A stretch of DNA of 64,000 nt from Gordonia rubripertincta (GCF_038024875.1 NZ_CP136136.1:2852001-2916000), one strand, 5' to 3'; positions 28,268 through 40,476 are shown, counted from the stretch's first letter. Notes: generated by a model from the sequence alone, not told the origin. Program-made: numbers and translations.

Positions 28268-28304
28268 GTGGCAGTTTGAGCCGGCATGCGAACGAAACTG
28301 CCCC
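28268..28304. repeat. Upstream, degenerate copy of the DUF559-2 palindrome (16-5-16)
   Basis: Left half 28268-28283 (GTGGCAGTTTGAGCCG), loop gcatg, right half 28289-28304 (CGAACGAAACTGCCCC). It matches the perfect downstream palindrome in 14 of 16 and 13 of 16 positions with the same 5-nt loop. It ends 48 bases before the gene start. Confidence 0.7.
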
Positions 28305-28352
28305 CATCTCACTTGATGGAACCGCACGGAGGTCGGCTGCGTCGAAAGTGAC

Positions 28353-29223
28353 GTGCACACACCGCCTCGACTCCGTCGCCATGCCCTCGCGCGGGACGGC
28401 GTCGTCGCGATCGCCGACGCCCTCGAATTCGGGATGACGCGGTCGGCGATCCGACGCCGCGTCGAATCCGGGCTCTGGACTCCACAGACGCGAGGGGTGT
28501 TCACGCTCGCCGACCACCCGGTGACGCCACGGACTCGTGCTCGGCTGGCAGTCGCGGCGGTCGGAAGTGGCGCGGCACTCAGCGGTCTGGGGTGCCGCGT
28601 GGTGGCACGGAATCGTCGACGAGCCGCCGAAGAGGTTCACTGTCACCGCACCACGCTCGCGGCATCGCTCGCCCGTCGAAGGTGTACGGGTGCGATACCG
28701 ACAGCTCGAAGACGCCGAGACGGTCACCCGCGATCACCTGCTGGTCACCTCGCTGCCGCTCTCGGTGCTGGAGGCCTCGGTAGAGGACGACGGCAAGATC
28801 CTCGACAATGCGCTGCTTCTGCGCCGGGTCTCGATCGAGCAGCTGCGAGCCGCAGCGGTGCGTCGGCGCAACAAGGAGGACGCCGCACGGGTCGCGGCGC
28901 TTGTCGCCGGTGTCGAGGAAGGTGCACGGTCCGCCGCCGAGCGTCTGGCTGTGCAAGTCCTGCGCGACGGCGGCCTCGACGATTTCGTCTGCAACCACGC
29001 TGTCGGCGGATACTTCGTGGACGTCGCCTTCCCGGCCGAGAAGCTGGCCGTTGAGATCGACGGAATGGCCTTCCATCGCGACGCCGAGACGTTCCAGCGT
29101 GACCGGAGTCGTCGCAACGACCTGATCGCGCTCGGGTGGACGGTACTCAACTTCACCTGGGCGGATCTCAGGGGACGTCCGGAATACGTCGTCGAGCGCG
29201 TACGTCAGGCGCTCGCTGCCTGA
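28353..29223 (+). pseudogene. AbiEi-type HTH plus DUF559 protein, copy 2, frameshifted by one base
   Basis: GTG start at 28353 aligned to copy 1. Residues about 1-80 give the winged-helix domain (FGMTRSAIRRRVESGLW, GVFTLADHPVTPRTRARL). At TCTGGGGTG (28586-28594) the frame shifts; deleting one G gives ALSGLGAAWWHGIVDEPP, matching ALSGMAAAWWHGVVTKPP-like sequence of copy 1, and continues to the stop at 29221-29223. The DUF559 part keeps AERL, VDVAF, VEIDGMAFH and GWTVLNFTWADL, so all nuclease residues are intact. With the correction it is about 289 residues, close to the 294 of copy 1. It lies between matching palindromes. Whether the break is real is doubtful. Confidence 0.78.
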
Positions 29224-29232
29224 AAAACAGGC

Positions 29233-29269
29233 GGGGCAGTTTGATCCGCTATCCGGATCAAACTGCCCC
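29233..29269. repeat. Downstream, perfect copy of the DUF559-2 palindrome (16-5-16)
   Basis: Arms 29233-29248 (GGGGCAGTTTGATCCG) and 29254-29269 are exact reverse complements around loop ctatc. It starts 9 bases after the gene's stop. The sequence is unrelated to the DUF559-1 palindrome but the layout is the same. Confidence 0.9.
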
Positions 29270-29286
29270 AGCTCTGGAACGGTGAA

Positions 29287-30303
29287 TTACTCGAACGGCA
29301 CCGGCGGGAGCTTGACGACCTGCGAGGCGTAGGAGAGGCCTGCACCGAAACCGAGGAGGAGTGCGGTCTGGCCGGGCTGCGCCTTGCCGGTGGAGAGCAG
29401 GTCTTCCATGGCGAGCGGGATCGAGGCGGCGGAGGTGTTGCCGGTGTACTCGATGTCGTTGGCGACGACGGCGTCCTCGCGCAGCTTCAGGTTCTTGGCG
29501 AGCAGCTCGTTGATGCGCGCGTTGGCCTGGTGCGGAACGAAGACGTCGAGGTCCTCGGAGCCGAGCTTGGCGGCCTCGAGGGCGCGCAGCGCGACCTTGC
29601 CCATCTCGAAGGCGGCCCAGCGGAACACCGCGGTGCCCTCCATGCGGAGGTACGGGCGCTGGACGCGGTCACCGTCGAGGAAGGTCACCCAGTCGAAGTC
29701 CTGGCGGATGGCGTTGAACTGCGAGCCGTCCGAACCCCAGACCACCGGGCCGAGCTCCTGTTCTTCGGTGGGTCCGACGACCACGGCGCCGGCACCGTCG
29801 CCGAAGATGAAGCAGTTGGTGCGGTCGGTCATGTCGAGGGCCACCGAGAGCTGCTCGGCGCCGATGACCAGCACGTTCGTGGCGCTGCCGCCGCGGATCA
29901 TGTCCGACGCGAGGGCCATGCCGTAGCCGAAGCCGGCACAGCCGACGGTGACGTCGAAGGCGGGGACGCCGTTGCAGCCGAGTTCGGTGGCCACCTTGGT
30001 CGCGCCGGCCGGGGTCAGGAGCAGGTGCGTGTTGGTGGCGAGGATGACCGCGTCGATGTCGGAGCCGTGCAGCAGGGCGTTGGCGATGGCCTTGCGTCCG
30101 GCGTTGACCGACATCTCCATGACGCTCTCGTCGCGGCGGGCGAAGCGACGGGTCTTGATGCCGGTGCGGGTGTAGATCCACTCGTCGGAGGAATCGATGT
30201 GCTCGCAGATCTCGTCGTTGGTGACCACACGCTCAGGGCGATAGGCGCCGATCCCGAGCATGCCGATGTTGTTGATCCCTGAGGTGTCCGCGATGACTGC
30301 CAT
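29287..30303 (-). CDS. fabH: 3-oxoacyl-[acyl-carrier-protein] synthase III
   Basis: 338 residues from the ATG at 30303 with GGAAGGAAG upstream (the longer frame to 30333 is less likely). Condenses an acyl-CoA with malonyl-ACP to start a fatty-acid or mycolate-precursor chain. Catalytic Cys122 is in VGCAGFGYG, His in FVPHQANAR and Asn in [11 protein letters not shown]; the [11 protein letters not shown]oA-binding segment is near residues 46-55. Full length. It ends close to the DUF559-2 palindrome. Confidence 0.92.
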   Translation of the reverse strand: MAVIADTSGINNIGMLGIGAYRPERVVTNDEICEHIDSSDEWIYTRTGIKTRRFARRDESVMEMSVNAGRKAIANALLHGSDIDAVILATNTHLLLTPAGATKVATELGCNGVPAFDVTVGCAGFGYGMALASDMIRGGSATNVLVIGAEQLSVALDMTDRTNCFIFGDGAGAVVVGPTEEQELGPVVWGSDGSQFNAIRQDFDWVTFLDGDRVQRPYLRMEGTAVFRWAAFEMGKVALRALEAAKLGSEDLDVFVPHQANARINELLAKNLKLREDAVVANDIEYTGNTSAASIPLAMEDLLSTGKAQPGQTALLLGFGAGLSYASQVVKLPPVPFE

Positions 30304-30408
30304 GGTCTTCCTTCCGAATATGTGACCCGACATATGACGGTACTCACCCGGTCACTTACTGGGAAGTACCGCATCCCCGACGCACATCGTTACCGATTGG
30401 GGCTTTCT

Positions 30409-30978
30409 CTACCAGGCGTGCACGGTGTTCTGTGCGCTCTCCAGGTCCTGGGAGACGAGCAGTTCGACGGCGTCGCAGCCGTTGCGGATCATCAGCTCGA
30501 CCTCGGCCCGGTCCGCCGAGGGGAACGGCTTGAGCACGAAGTCGGCGGGATCCTGACGCCCGGGCGGACGGCCGATGCCCATCCGCACACGCAGGTAGTC
30601 GCGGGTGCCCATGACCTGGCTGATAGAACGCAAACCGTTGTGGCCGCCCTCGCCGCCGCCGCGTTTGAGGCGCACGAGACCGAAGTCGATGTCGAGTTCG
30701 TCGTGCACGACGATGAGATCGGTCGGCGCGACCGAATAGAACTTGGCCAGCGGGCCGATCTGGCGGCCGGACTCGTTCATGTAGACGCGTGGCTTGGCCA
30801 CGAGAACAGACTGGCCGCCGAGGCGAACCTCGGCGACCTCCGCACCGGATTTCTTGTGAACCTTCCAGCGCTCGCCTGCCGAGTCGACGAGGCCGTCGGC
30901 GACCATCGCGCCGACGTTGTGCCTCGTCTTCTCGTACTTGGACCCGGGATTGCCGAGTCCGACAACAATTTTCACCAC
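30409..30978 (-). CDS. pth: Peptidyl-tRNA hydrolase
   Basis: 189 residues. Releases peptides from stalled peptidyl-tRNA in the cytosol. N-terminal [19 protein letters not shown] contains the conserved Asn and catalytic His; [21 protein letters not shown] and [13 protein letters not shown] follow. It is 25 bases downstream of rplY in the same direction, the usual rplY-pth pair of actinobacteria. Confidence 0.95.
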   Translation of the reverse strand: MVKIVVGLGNPGSKYEKTRHNVGAMVADGLVDSAGERWKVHKKSGAEVAEVRLGGQSVLVAKPRVYMNESGRQIGPLAKFYSVAPTDLIVVHDELDIDFGLVRLKRGGGEGGHNGLRSISQVMGTRDYLRVRMGIGRPPGRQDPADFVLKPFPSADRAEVELMIRNGCDAVELLVSQDLESAQNTVHAW

Positions 30979-31003
30979 TCGGACAGAGCAGTCGGGGGTC
31001 GGA

Positions 31004-31627
31004 TCACTCCGACTCCGCGGGAGCCTCTGCAGCCTCGTCCTCGGCGCCTTCGGCGTCGGCGTCGGACTCGGTGGCAGCGGCCTGTGCCTCGTTGACGGCG
31101 ACGATCAGGGTCTCCGGGTCGGCGATCAGGGTGACGCCCTCCGGAAGGTCCAGATCGGAGGCGTGGACGGCGGTGCCGGCCTCGGCGCCCTCGACGCTGA
31201 CGACGATCTGCTCGGGGATCGACAGGGCGTCGGCCTCGACCTCGACGACGCTGGCGTCCTGGACGACCAGGGTGCCCGGCGCGGCGTCACCCTCGACGAC
31301 GATGGCGACCTCGACGGTCACCTTCTCGCCGCGGCGGACGATGAGGAGGTCGGCGTGCTCGATGTAGTTGCGGATCGGGTGAACGTCGACCTGCTTTGTC
31401 AGCGCGAGCTGGCTGGTTCCCTCGATGTCGAGATCGATGATGGCGTTCAGGCCGTTGTTACGCAGGATCGCGGCGAAGTCGCGGGCCGGGAGGTGCAGAT
31501 GCTGCGGGTCGGTGCCGTGGCCGTAGAGCACGGCGGGGACCTTGCCCTCGCGGCGAGCGCGACGAGCGGCGCCCTTGCCCTTCTCGGTGCGGGTGGTGAC
31601 AGCCAGCTTCGAGGCCTGAGTAGCCAT
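31004..31627 (-). CDS. rplY: 50S ribosomal protein L25/general stress protein Ctc
   Basis: 207 residues. N-terminal L25 domain binding 5S rRNA ([24 protein letters not shown], about residues 12-35, shown here in part: [18 protein letters not shown]) plus the CTC/TL5 C-terminal domain and an acidic tail rich in Ala, Glu and Asp ([17 protein letters not shown]). The ATG at 31627 is preceded by AGAGGAG. It leads the rplY-pth pair. Confidence 0.94.
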   Translation of the reverse strand: MATQASKLAVTTRTEKGKGAARRARREGKVPAVLYGHGTDPQHLHLPARDFAAILRNNGLNAIIDLDIEGTSQLALTKQVDVHPIRNYIEHADLLIVRRGEKVTVEVAIVVEGDAAPGTLVVQDASVVEVEADALSIPEQIVVSVEGAEAGTAVHASDLDLPEGVTLIADPETLIVAVNEAQAAATESDADAEGAEDEAAEAPAESE

Positions 31628-31866
31628 GGTGATCTCCTCTGATCAGTGGTTGCGGTCGTTCGTCCGTCGCGACGAGCAACGGGCACGGATACCGACCGCG
31701 GGCACCCACCGGGCCGCTTGAGGGCCTCGAGGAGACTGCGATGGTCGCGCCGATCACGGTGACTGGGTCACCCTCGCCGAGACAACGTCGGCCAGGATAG
31801 TCGATGACCAGCCGAGATGTCACATCGCGTCCCTCCTCGAGCACGGTCCCGGCATACTTGGCTGCC

Positions 31867-32305
31867 ATGACCTCACAGACCCCGATCGAGATCGTGACGG
31901 CCCTGCTCGACGCATTCGCGCGCGAGGACATCGCCGGTGCGCTCGAGACCATCGACGACGACATCGCCTACACGAACGTCTCGCTGCCGACCATCCATGG
32001 CAAGCGCAAGGTGGCCGGAGTGCTCGGCGGTGTCGCGAAGAAGTCGTGGGTGGGCTTCAACTACCGGATGATCAACGTCAGTTCCGACGAGGCGGGGGTC
32101 GTGCTCACCGAACGCGTCGACGAGCTGCGCTTCGGACGGCTGCATCTGCAGTTCTGGGGTGTGCGGCCGCTTCGAGATCCGTGAGGGCCGGATCGTGGTG
32201 TGGCGCGACTACTTCGACTACTTCGACATGACGAAGAGCCTGCTGCGCGGTGTCGCCGCGCTGGCCCTGCCATCGGTGCAGAAGCCGCTGCCGATCCCGG
32301 CCTAG
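31867..32305 (+). pseudogene. Limonene-1,2-epoxide hydrolase/SnoaL-like protein, frameshifted by one base
   Basis: Small alpha+beta-barrel hydrolase, similar to mycobacterial EphG. The first part has IAYTNVSLPTIHG (Tyr-x-Asn of the catalytic set) and LTERVDELRFG (Arg/Asp). The frame breaks at TCTGGGGTG (32153-32161). Deleting one G gives FWVCGRFEIREGRIVVWRDY, restoring the third catalytic Asp (WRDYFD), and continues to the stop at 32303-32305, about 145 residues in total, normal for the family. It converges on and overlaps the VOC gene by four bases. Likely an intact gene if the extra base is an artefact. Confidence 0.75.
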
Positions 32306-32652
32306 CGATTCAGCGGGCTGTAGAACACGAGTCCGTTGCCCTGGTTGTCGTACACCACGGCACGACGCTCGTGGGCGTCGTCGTACGGGCCCTTCACGAT
32401 GGCGCCACCGTCGGCCTCGATCGCCTTCGCGGCGGCGTCGACGTCGGTTGTCTTGATGCCGACGACGACCTTGCCGGGGATCGGGTGGTCGACCGCGGTG
32501 GCGAGCGCGATCGTCACCGGACCGCCGTCGAGGGCGGCGAAGTGGGCACCGTCGCGGAACTTCAGCGACATGCCCAGTGTCTCGGTGTAGAACTTGATCG
32601 ACTCGTCCAGGTTCTCGGTGGACAGGATGATCATCTTTGCTTCGTAGCTCAT
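32302..32652 (-). CDS. VOC (glyoxalase/bleomycin-resistance/dioxygenase) superfamily protein
   Basis: 116 residues forming two beta-alpha-beta-beta-beta repeats: ENLDESIKFYTETLGMSLKF with FAALDGGPVTIALA, then GIKTTDVDAAAKAIEADGG with RAVVYDNQGNGLVFYSP. Typical size for single-domain VOC proteins. His and Glu ligands of glyoxalase I are not clearly conserved, so enzymatic function is uncertain; a binding or resistance role is possible. Confidence 0.75.
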   Translation of the reverse strand: MSYEAKMIILSTENLDESIKFYTETLGMSLKFRDGAHFAALDGGPVTIALATAVDHPIPGKVVVGIKTTDVDAAAKAIEADGGAIVKGPYDDAHERRAVVYDNQGNGLVFYSPLNR

Positions 32653-32784
32653 GTGGGCGATGCTAGTCGCGATCGACCGTGACCGGGGCGTGTGAAACGC
32701 GTTCTGGCACAGAGCTGTACACAGCGGTCACCGACACGCTCACCGGAGCGACCTAGGTCCCGGGTGTCCGGGACCGACGCCCCT

Positions 32785-33126
32785 TCAGAGAATCTCGTCG
32801 AGCTTCTCGAAAGGCCGAGGGATGCGGGTCCCCTTGTCGGTCACCACGATCGGCCGCTCGACGAGGATGGGGTGCTCCACCATCGCGTCGAGGATCTGAT
32901 CATCGGTGGCCGATGCGAGGTCGAGCTCTTTGTAGAGGGCCTCGCGTTTGCGCACGGCCTGTGCGGGGGTGAGCCCGGCGTCGGCGAACAACTGCACCAG
33001 CTGCTCGCGGGTGTAGGGCTCGTCCAGGTACTTGACGACGGCCGGCTCGATACCGGCGTCGCGGAGGGCCTGCAGCGCCTTGCGCGAGGTCGAGCACTTC
33101 GGGTTGTGATAGATCGTCGCGTCCAC
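32785..33126 (-). CDS. arsC: Arsenate reductase, glutaredoxin-coupled type (ArsC family)
   Basis: 113 residues. Catalytic Cys11 in YHNPKCSTSRKAL; the family's Arg-rich phosphate/arsenate site includes ILVERPIVV. Thioredoxin-like fold; full length. It stands alone with no arsR or arsenite exporter nearby, and in actinobacteria a homologue often lies near prs and rplY, so it may serve in general redox or ArsC-like functions rather than arsenic resistance. Confidence 0.85.
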   Translation of the reverse strand: MDATIYHNPKCSTSRKALQALRDAGIEPAVVKYLDEPYTREQLVQLFADAGLTPAQAVRKREALYKELDLASATDDQILDAMVEHPILVERPIVVTDKGTRIPRPFEKLDEIL

Positions 33127-33213
33127 GCGCCCACCGTACCCAGCGCAAAGCGGCCCGGGCCCCAGAGGGGGAGAACCCGGACCGCTCGCGTACCCGTTCT
33201 GCGGGTGGGGTCG

Positions 33214-35756
<2,543 letters not shown>

Positions 35757-35812
35757 GATGGTCCTCACTTGGGTTGTGCGACAGAAGATGTGGTCGATGG
35801 TCGGATGGTCGG

Positions 35813-36382
35813 TCAGGAGACTGCAGAGAGCGGTACGCAGCTCGGGGTGAACCGCGCGGTGGCGTCGAACCACCGGCTGTGCGGATCGTCGAGGCTGCCG
35901 CAGTAGGCCGCTGCGCCGGAGGTGTCGCCGAGCTCGTGGAACTTGCTGCGGTAGAACAGAAGCGGCTCGGCCTCGGTGTCGACGTGGGCGTCGACGATCT
36001 CGCCGATGTAGATGACGTGGTCCCCGCCGTCATAGGACGCCCACGGGTTGCAGATCAGGGTGGCGGCGGTGCCGGCGAGAGCGGGGACGAGCCAGTCCGA
36101 GCTCCACTCGGGCCCGTGCTCCTGCGGCTTGCCGGCGAAGTGCATCGCGGTGTCGAGCTGGTCGGCGGCGAGGATGTTGACGGCGAACGGCGCGTCGTCG
36201 AGGTAGCCGCAGGCCTTCGACTTTCGGGTCAGCGTGACCTGGCAGAGGCGGGGTTCGATCGAGATCGGGGTGAACGCGGTGACCGTCGCGCCGTGCGCCG
36301 CGCCATCGTTGTTCGCGCAGGTGATGACGGTGACGCCGGTGGCGAACTGTCCGAAGATGTTGCGCATCGTGCGTTGGTCCAT
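35813..36382 (-). CDS. pheA2: Flavin reductase partner of the phenol hydroxylase (PheA2/HpaC family)
   Basis: 189 residues from ATG 36382 with AAGGAG upstream; same length as Rhodococcus PheA2. NAD(P)H:FAD reductase with FMN-binding split-barrel fold: [42 protein letters not shown] and [10 protein letters not shown] are the flavin-binding blocks. It supplies FADH2 to the oxygenase. First gene of the operon, facing the AraC regulator across the control region. Confidence 0.9.
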   Translation of the reverse strand: MDQRTMRNIFGQFATGVTVITCANNDGAAHGATVTAFTPISIEPRLCQVTLTRKSKACGYLDDAPFAVNILAADQLDTAMHFAGKPQEHGPEWSSDWLVPALAGTAATLICNPWASYDGGDHVIYIGEIVDAHVDTEAEPLLFYRSKFHELGDTSGAAAYCGSLDDPHSRWFDATARFTPSCVPLSAVS

Positions 36383-36456
36383 GGGGATCAACTCCTTCGT
36401 GCTGTGGCGGTGCCTGGTGTGTCGGTGCGACAAACGTATGACCGCGGTCACATCCC

Positions 36457-36496
36457 GTCGATCCGCATTGCGAACAGTCGATCCGATGTGCGCAAC
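36457..36496. promoter_or_regulatory. Direct repeats, probable AraC-type operator of the phenol operon
   Basis: GTCGATCCGCATTGCGAAC (36457-36475) and GTCGATCCGATGTGCGCAAC (36477-36496) are in tandem with a 20-bp period, about two helical turns, between the divergent pheA2 and araC-type genes. AraC-family activators bind such direct repeats upstream of the -35 box. Function inferred from position and pattern. Confidence 0.6.
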
Positions 36497-36585
36497 GTTG
36501 CGATCTGGATCGCCGCCGGCCGCCGAAAGTGACAGCAGTCACAGTTAGGCTGGACGACGTGAGGGCAGATCCGCCCGTTTCGGGG

Positions 36586-37575
36586 ATGAACAGACCGGGG
36601 GTGCCGGTGTCGCAGGAGACGTCGACGCCTCGTCGCGTCGTGGGATCGGGGATCGCAGACTGGGACGAGGTCCACGAGGTGGTCGCGGATGCGTATTTCC
36701 CGCATGAACTGCGGCCGCTGTCCCACGACGACGCCTCGCACTACCGCCTGGAGTCGACACCCATCGCCTCGACGGTGCTCGCACGGATCGGTTTCGGCGC
36801 CGATGTCTCGATCGACACCGACCATCCCGGAGCCTGGGCCATCAACGTTCCGCTGTCCGGCAGCATCGCCTCGGTCACCGACGGTCGGGAGATCGTCTCC
36901 GAACCCGGTCAGGCGACACTCAACCCGCCCGACACCCCGACGGTCATCACCAACTGGAGCAAGACCTGCGAGATCATCGGATTCAAGATCGAGCGCGACT
37001 ACCTGCAGCGCGAGATCGACCGGATCGCCGGTCGTCCCGGACGGTCGCTGACCCGCCAGCTCGACCTGCGCACCGGCGCCGGCGCCGAGTGGCTGGGCTT
37101 GCTGCGGTCGGCGCGACAGCAGGTCGCGCTGTGCGACGGCATCCTGCTGCGAAACCCGCGCATGGCCGAACAGCTCGGCGGGATGCTCACCACCGCACTC
37201 GTTCTCGCGGCACTACCGGAGACCGACGACCCGCTGGCCGGTACCCGTCCGCGCACGGTCAAGCGGGTCATCGACGCCATCCACGCCGACCCGGCACGAC
37301 CGTGGACCGTGGGCGAGCTGGCGGAGATCGGCGCGGTCGGCGCCCGCCGCTTGCAACAGGGCTTCCGCGAGTGCGTCGGGATGAGCCCCATGGAGTACGT
37401 ACTCGACGTCCGGCTCGAATGCATCCACAACGACCTGCTGACCTGCGGCGGAACCTCGAACGTCACCGACGTGGCCACCCGCTGGGGCGTCATGCACACG
37501 GGTCGCTTCGCCGCCGCCTACCGCCGCAAGTACGGGGTCGCGCCGTCGGAGACGCGGCGAATGGCGGGGGCTTAG
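36586..37575 (+). CDS. AraC-family transcriptional regulator of the phenol operon
   Basis: 329 residues from ATG 36586; in-frame GTG codons at 36529 and 36559 could extend it by 19 or 9 residues and the start is unresolved. An N-terminal AraC_binding_2/cupin-like effector domain (GAWAINVPLSGSIASVTDGR) precedes a C-terminal double HTH (GELAEIGAVGARRLQQGFRE and HTGRFAAAYRRKYGVAPSE). Divergent from pheA2, in the manner of Rhodococcus PheR. Likely activates pheA2-pheA1-catA with phenol. Confidence 0.87.
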   Translation: MNRPGVPVSQETSTPRRVVGSGIADWDEVHEVVADAYFPHELRPLSHDDASHYRLESTPIASTVLARIGFGADVSIDTDHPGAWAINVPLSGSIASVTDGREIVSEPGQATLNPPDTPTVITNWSKTCEIIGFKIERDYLQREIDRIAGRPGRSLTRQLDLRTGAGAEWLGLLRSARQQVALCDGILLRNPRMAEQLGGMLTTALVLAALPETDDPLAGTRPRTVKRVIDAIHADPARPWTVGELAEIGAVGARRLQQGFRECVGMSPMEYVLDVRLECIHNDLLTCGGTSNVTDVATRWGVMHTGRFAAAYRRKYGVAPSETRRMAGA

Positions 37576-37576
37576 C

Positions 37577-37711
37577 CGGATTGATGTCGCGTGCGACATC
37601 GCTTCGGTCGGGCGACTTCGGCCGATGTCGCCTCGACGGATTGATGTCGCGCGCGAGGTCAGTGGGCTGGTCGGCGAGCCCTTCGTGGCTCGCTGCGCTC
37701 GCACCTCAGGG
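37577..37711. repeat. Repeat-rich convergent intergenic segment
   Basis: CGGATTGATGTCGCG occurs at 37577-37591 and 37637-37651, exactly 60 bp apart; the first copy is part of a tight GATGTCGC-gt-GCGACATC hairpin (37583-37600). From 37686 the segment GGCTCGCTGCGCTCGCACCT plus caggga (to 37711) recurs in related form at 46694-46726. No gene is evident. Confidence 0.6.
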
Positions 37712-37749
37712 ATCGGGGTGGCTGCGCTCGCCCCTCCGGGAGCACGAAA

Positions 37750-37789
37750 CACCGCGCCCGGATGTCCGTGGGGACATCCGGGCGCGGTG
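37750..37789. terminator. Bidirectional terminator hairpin between the AraC gene and prs
   Basis: Perfect 18-bp stem beginning CACCGCGCCCGGATGTCC, loop gtgg, 20 bases before the prs stop and between convergent genes. Very stable GC stem. Confidence 0.8.
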
Positions 37790-37808
37790 GTGAGAGGGAA
37801 ATGAAAGA

Positions 37809-38786
37809 CTAGGCGATGCCGTCGAACAGGCTTGTGACCGAGCCGTTTTCGAAGACCTCGCGGATCGTCTGCGCGAGCAGCGGGGCGATCGACAGGACGG
37901 TCAGGTTCTCGAAACGCTTCTCGGCCGGGATGGGCAGCGTGTCGGTCGCGATGACCTCCTTGGCGCCGCAGCCGGCGAGACGCTCGGCGGCCGGATCGGA
38001 GAAGACGCCGTGGGTGGTGGCGATGATGACGTCGCCGGCTCCGGCCTCCTTGAGGACGCGGACCGCGCCGGCGATGGTGCCGCCGGTGTCGATCATGTCG
38101 TCGATCAGGACGCAGGTGCGTCCCTCGACCTCGCCGACCACGCGGTTCGACTTGACCTGGTTGGGGACCAGCGGGTCGCGGGTCTTGTGGATGAACGCCA
38201 GGGGAGCGCCGCTGAGGGCGTCGGCCCACTTCTCGGCGACGCGCACCCGACCGGAGTCCGGCGAGACGACGGTGATGTTGTCGGTGCCGTAGTTGTCGCA
38301 GACGTAACCGGCGAGCTGGCCGAGGGCGTGCATGTGGTCGACCGGGCCGTCGAAGAAGCCCTGAATCTGGTCGGTGTGCAGGTCGACCGTGATGATGCGG
38401 TCGGCGCCCGCGGTCTTCAGCAGGTCGGCGATGAGGCGGGCCGAGATGGGCTCGCGTCCGCGGTGCTTCTTGTCCTGGCGGGCGTAGGGATAGAACGGCA
38501 GGATCACGCTGATGCGCTTGGCCGAACCGCGCTTGAGTGCGTCGATCATGATCAGGGCTTCCATGACCCACTGGTTCAGCGGGTAGGGGCAGCTCTGCAG
38601 CACGAACGCGTCCGAGCCGCGGACGGACTCCTCGAAACGGACGAACAGCTCGCCGTTGGCGAAGTCGCGTGCCGTCTGGGGGGTCACCTTGATGCCCAGT
38701 TCGTCGGCGACGGCTTCAGCCAGTTCGGGGTGGGCACGACCAGAGAACAGCATCAGGTTCTTCTGGTTGTCGGTGGTCCAGGTCAT
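37809..38786 (-). CDS. prs: Ribose-phosphate pyrophosphokinase
   Basis: 325 residues. Makes PRPP from ribose 5-phosphate and ATP for nucleotide, NAD and His/Trp synthesis, and in mycolate actinomycetes for decaprenyl-phosphoryl-arabinose. Motifs: FVRFEESVRGSDAFVLQS, YARQDKKHRGREPISA, VVSPDSGRVRVAE and the PRPP loop LIDDMIDTGGTIAGA. Follows glmU by 72 bases on the same strand, as in mycobacteria (Rv1018c-Rv1017c). Confidence 0.96.
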   Translation of the reverse strand: MTWTTDNQKNLMLFSGRAHPELAEAVADELGIKVTPQTARDFANGELFVRFEESVRGSDAFVLQSCPYPLNQWVMEALIMIDALKRGSAKRISVILPFYPYARQDKKHRGREPISARLIADLLKTAGADRIITVDLHTDQIQGFFDGPVDHMHALGQLAGYVCDNYGTDNITVVSPDSGRVRVAEKWADALSGAPLAFIHKTRDPLVPNQVKSNRVVGEVEGRTCVLIDDMIDTGGTIAGAVRVLKEAGAGDVIIATTHGVFSDPAAERLAGCGAKEVIATDTLPIPAEKRFENLTVLSIAPLLAQTIREVFENGSVTSLFDGIA

Positions 38787-38858
38787 GAAAACTCTTCTGT
38801 CCGTTTCGGTTCGATCAGTTGGGCTGCCTGCCGCGGGCGGCAGGGCTTCTCGGGTGCG

Positions 38859-40322
38859 CTAGGCGGACCCGGGGTCCTTGTCGCGTGCCGTGAGGGCCGC
38901 TTGTGCCGCCGCGGTGTCGGGCCGCTTGCGCACGACCCAGTCCTCGATGACACGTTGTGTCCCCGCCGAGACCGCGAGGGCTCCCGGCGGTACATTTTGC
39001 CGCACGACGGTTCCGGCGCCGGTATATGCCCCGTCGCCGATGCTCACCGGGGCGACGAACATGTTGTCCGAGCCGGTGCGGCAGTGGTCGCCGATCACCG
39101 TGCGGTGTTTGTTCACGCCGTCGTAGTTGACGAAGACACTCGACGCCCCGATGTTGGAGTGTTCGCCGATCGTCGCGTCGCCGACGTAGGTGAGGTGCGG
39201 GACCTTGGATCCGTCGCCGATCGTTGCGTTCTTGGTCTCCACGAAGGTGCCGATCTTGCCGGCGACGCCGAGCACGGTTCCCGGTCGCAGGTAGGCGAAC
39301 GGGCCGACCGAGGCGTTGCCGCCGATGACGGCGTCGCTGCCGTGGGTGCGGATGACGTGGGCGCCTTCGCCGATCGTGACGTCGGTGAGCGTGGTGTCGG
39401 GCCCGACGACCGCGTCGGCGGCGATGTGGGTGCGGCCGTAGAGCTGCGTGCCGGGTTCGATCCGCACATCCGGCTCGATCGTCACGTCGACGTCGATCCA
39501 GGTCGTGGCCGGATCGACGACGGTGACGCCGTCGACCTGGTGGCGGCGGATGATCCGGCGGTTGAGCTCGGCACCGAGGTCGGCGAGTTGGGCACGGTCG
39601 TTGCAGCCGGCGACGAGGACGGGGTCGGCGACGGTGAAGCCACGGACCGCCTGGCCGGCGTCGCGGGCGATCTCGACGATGTCGGTCAGATAGAACTCGC
39701 CCTGGACGTTGTCGGTCGACAGCTTCGAGAGCCCGTCCCGCAGGGCGTCGGCGTCGACGGCGTAGACACCGGCGTTGACCTCGGTGATCGCGCGCTCTAC
39801 TTCGGATGCGTCCTTGTGCTCGACGATCGCGCGGACCGTGTCGTCGTCGGCCCGGATGATGCGTCCGTAGCCGGTCGGGTCGTCGGCGACGAAACTGGTC
39901 AGCGTCACCGCGGCACCACCGTCGGCGGTGTGGGTGTCGATGAGGCCGCGCAGGGTGTCGGCGTCGAGGAGCGGGACGTCGGCGGCGGTCACGATGACTG
40001 TTCCGCGGAACGTTTCGGGCAGGCCGGTGAGTCCGACGCGGGCGGCGTCGCCGGTGCCGCGGGGCTCGTCCTGTTCGGCGATCGCGATGTCGCGGCCCAG
40101 TTCGGCGGCGATGTCGGCGACGGCGGCCGAGACCCGTTCACGTTCGTGGCTGACCACGACGATCAGGTGGTCGGGGTCGATGCCCGACGTGCCGTGCAGG
40201 GCGTGGCCCAGAAGTGACCGGCCGGCCATCGTGTGGAGGATTTTCGGGGTCTTGGACTTCATGCGGGTACCGGCACCCGCGGCCAGCACGATCACGGCCA
40301 CAGATGGCGACGTTCCCGACAT
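38859..40322 (-). CDS. glmU: Bifunctional UDP-GlcNAc pyrophosphorylase/glucosamine-1-phosphate acetyltransferase
   Basis: 487 residues from the ATG at 40322; an ATG eight codons earlier is possible, but the GGAAGAGGGTGGG between them looks like the ribosome-binding site of the later one. N-terminal uridylyltransferase domain with [16 protein letters not shown]-terminal left-handed beta-helix of hexapeptide repeats ([19 protein letters not shown]). Makes UDP-GlcNAc for peptidoglycan and mycothiol. Upstream of prs. Confidence 0.95.
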   Translation of the reverse strand: MSGTSPSVAVIVLAAGAGTRMKSKTPKILHTMAGRSLLGHALHGTSGIDPDHLIVVVSHERERVSAAVADIAAELGRDIAIAEQDEPRGTGDAARVGLTGLPETFRGTVIVTAADVPLLDADTLRGLIDTHTADGGAAVTLTSFVADDPTGYGRIIRADDDTVRAIVEHKDASEVERAITEVNAGVYAVDADALRDGLSKLSTDNVQGEFYLTDIVEIARDAGQAVRGFTVADPVLVAGCNDRAQLADLGAELNRRIIRRHQVDGVTVVDPATTWIDVDVTIEPDVRIEPGTQLYGRTHIAADAVVGPDTTLTDVTIGEGAHVIRTHGSDAVIGGNASVGPFAYLRPGTVLGVAGKIGTFVETKNATIGDGSKVPHLTYVGDATIGEHSNIGASSVFVNYDGVNKHRTVIGDHCRTGSDNMFVAPVSIGDGAYTGAGTVVRQNVPPGALAVSAGTQRVIEDWVVRKRPDTAAAQAALTARDKDPGSA

Positions 40323-40435
40323 CGAATGCCCACCCTCTTCCTTCATCGGTGTTCACGTCGGGTGCGATCCTACGCACCGGTAGAACGGGGCAATAACGCG
40401 CCGCACCGATTCTCGCTGAATGCGACGCTGTCACG

Positions 40436-40476
40436 TGATGGAACACACGTCATCGAACTCCACCTGATAGAACACA
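40436..40476. promoter_or_regulatory. Direct repeat TGATRGAACACA upstream of the fabG-like gene
   Basis: TGATGGAACACA (40436-40447) and TGATAGAACACA (40465-40476) are 29 bp apart in the divergent glmU/SDR region, about 125-165 bases before the SDR start. They may bind a regulator; no matching family is known to me. Confidence 0.3.

Noticed and set aside
32785..33126. Arsenic-resistance operon
   Set aside because: ArsC-like gene stands alone; no arsR, acr3 or arsB nearby.
37750..37789. DUF559-type palindrome
   Set aside because: The 18-4-18 hairpin lies between convergent stops 20 bases from prs and is adequately explained as a bidirectional terminator.
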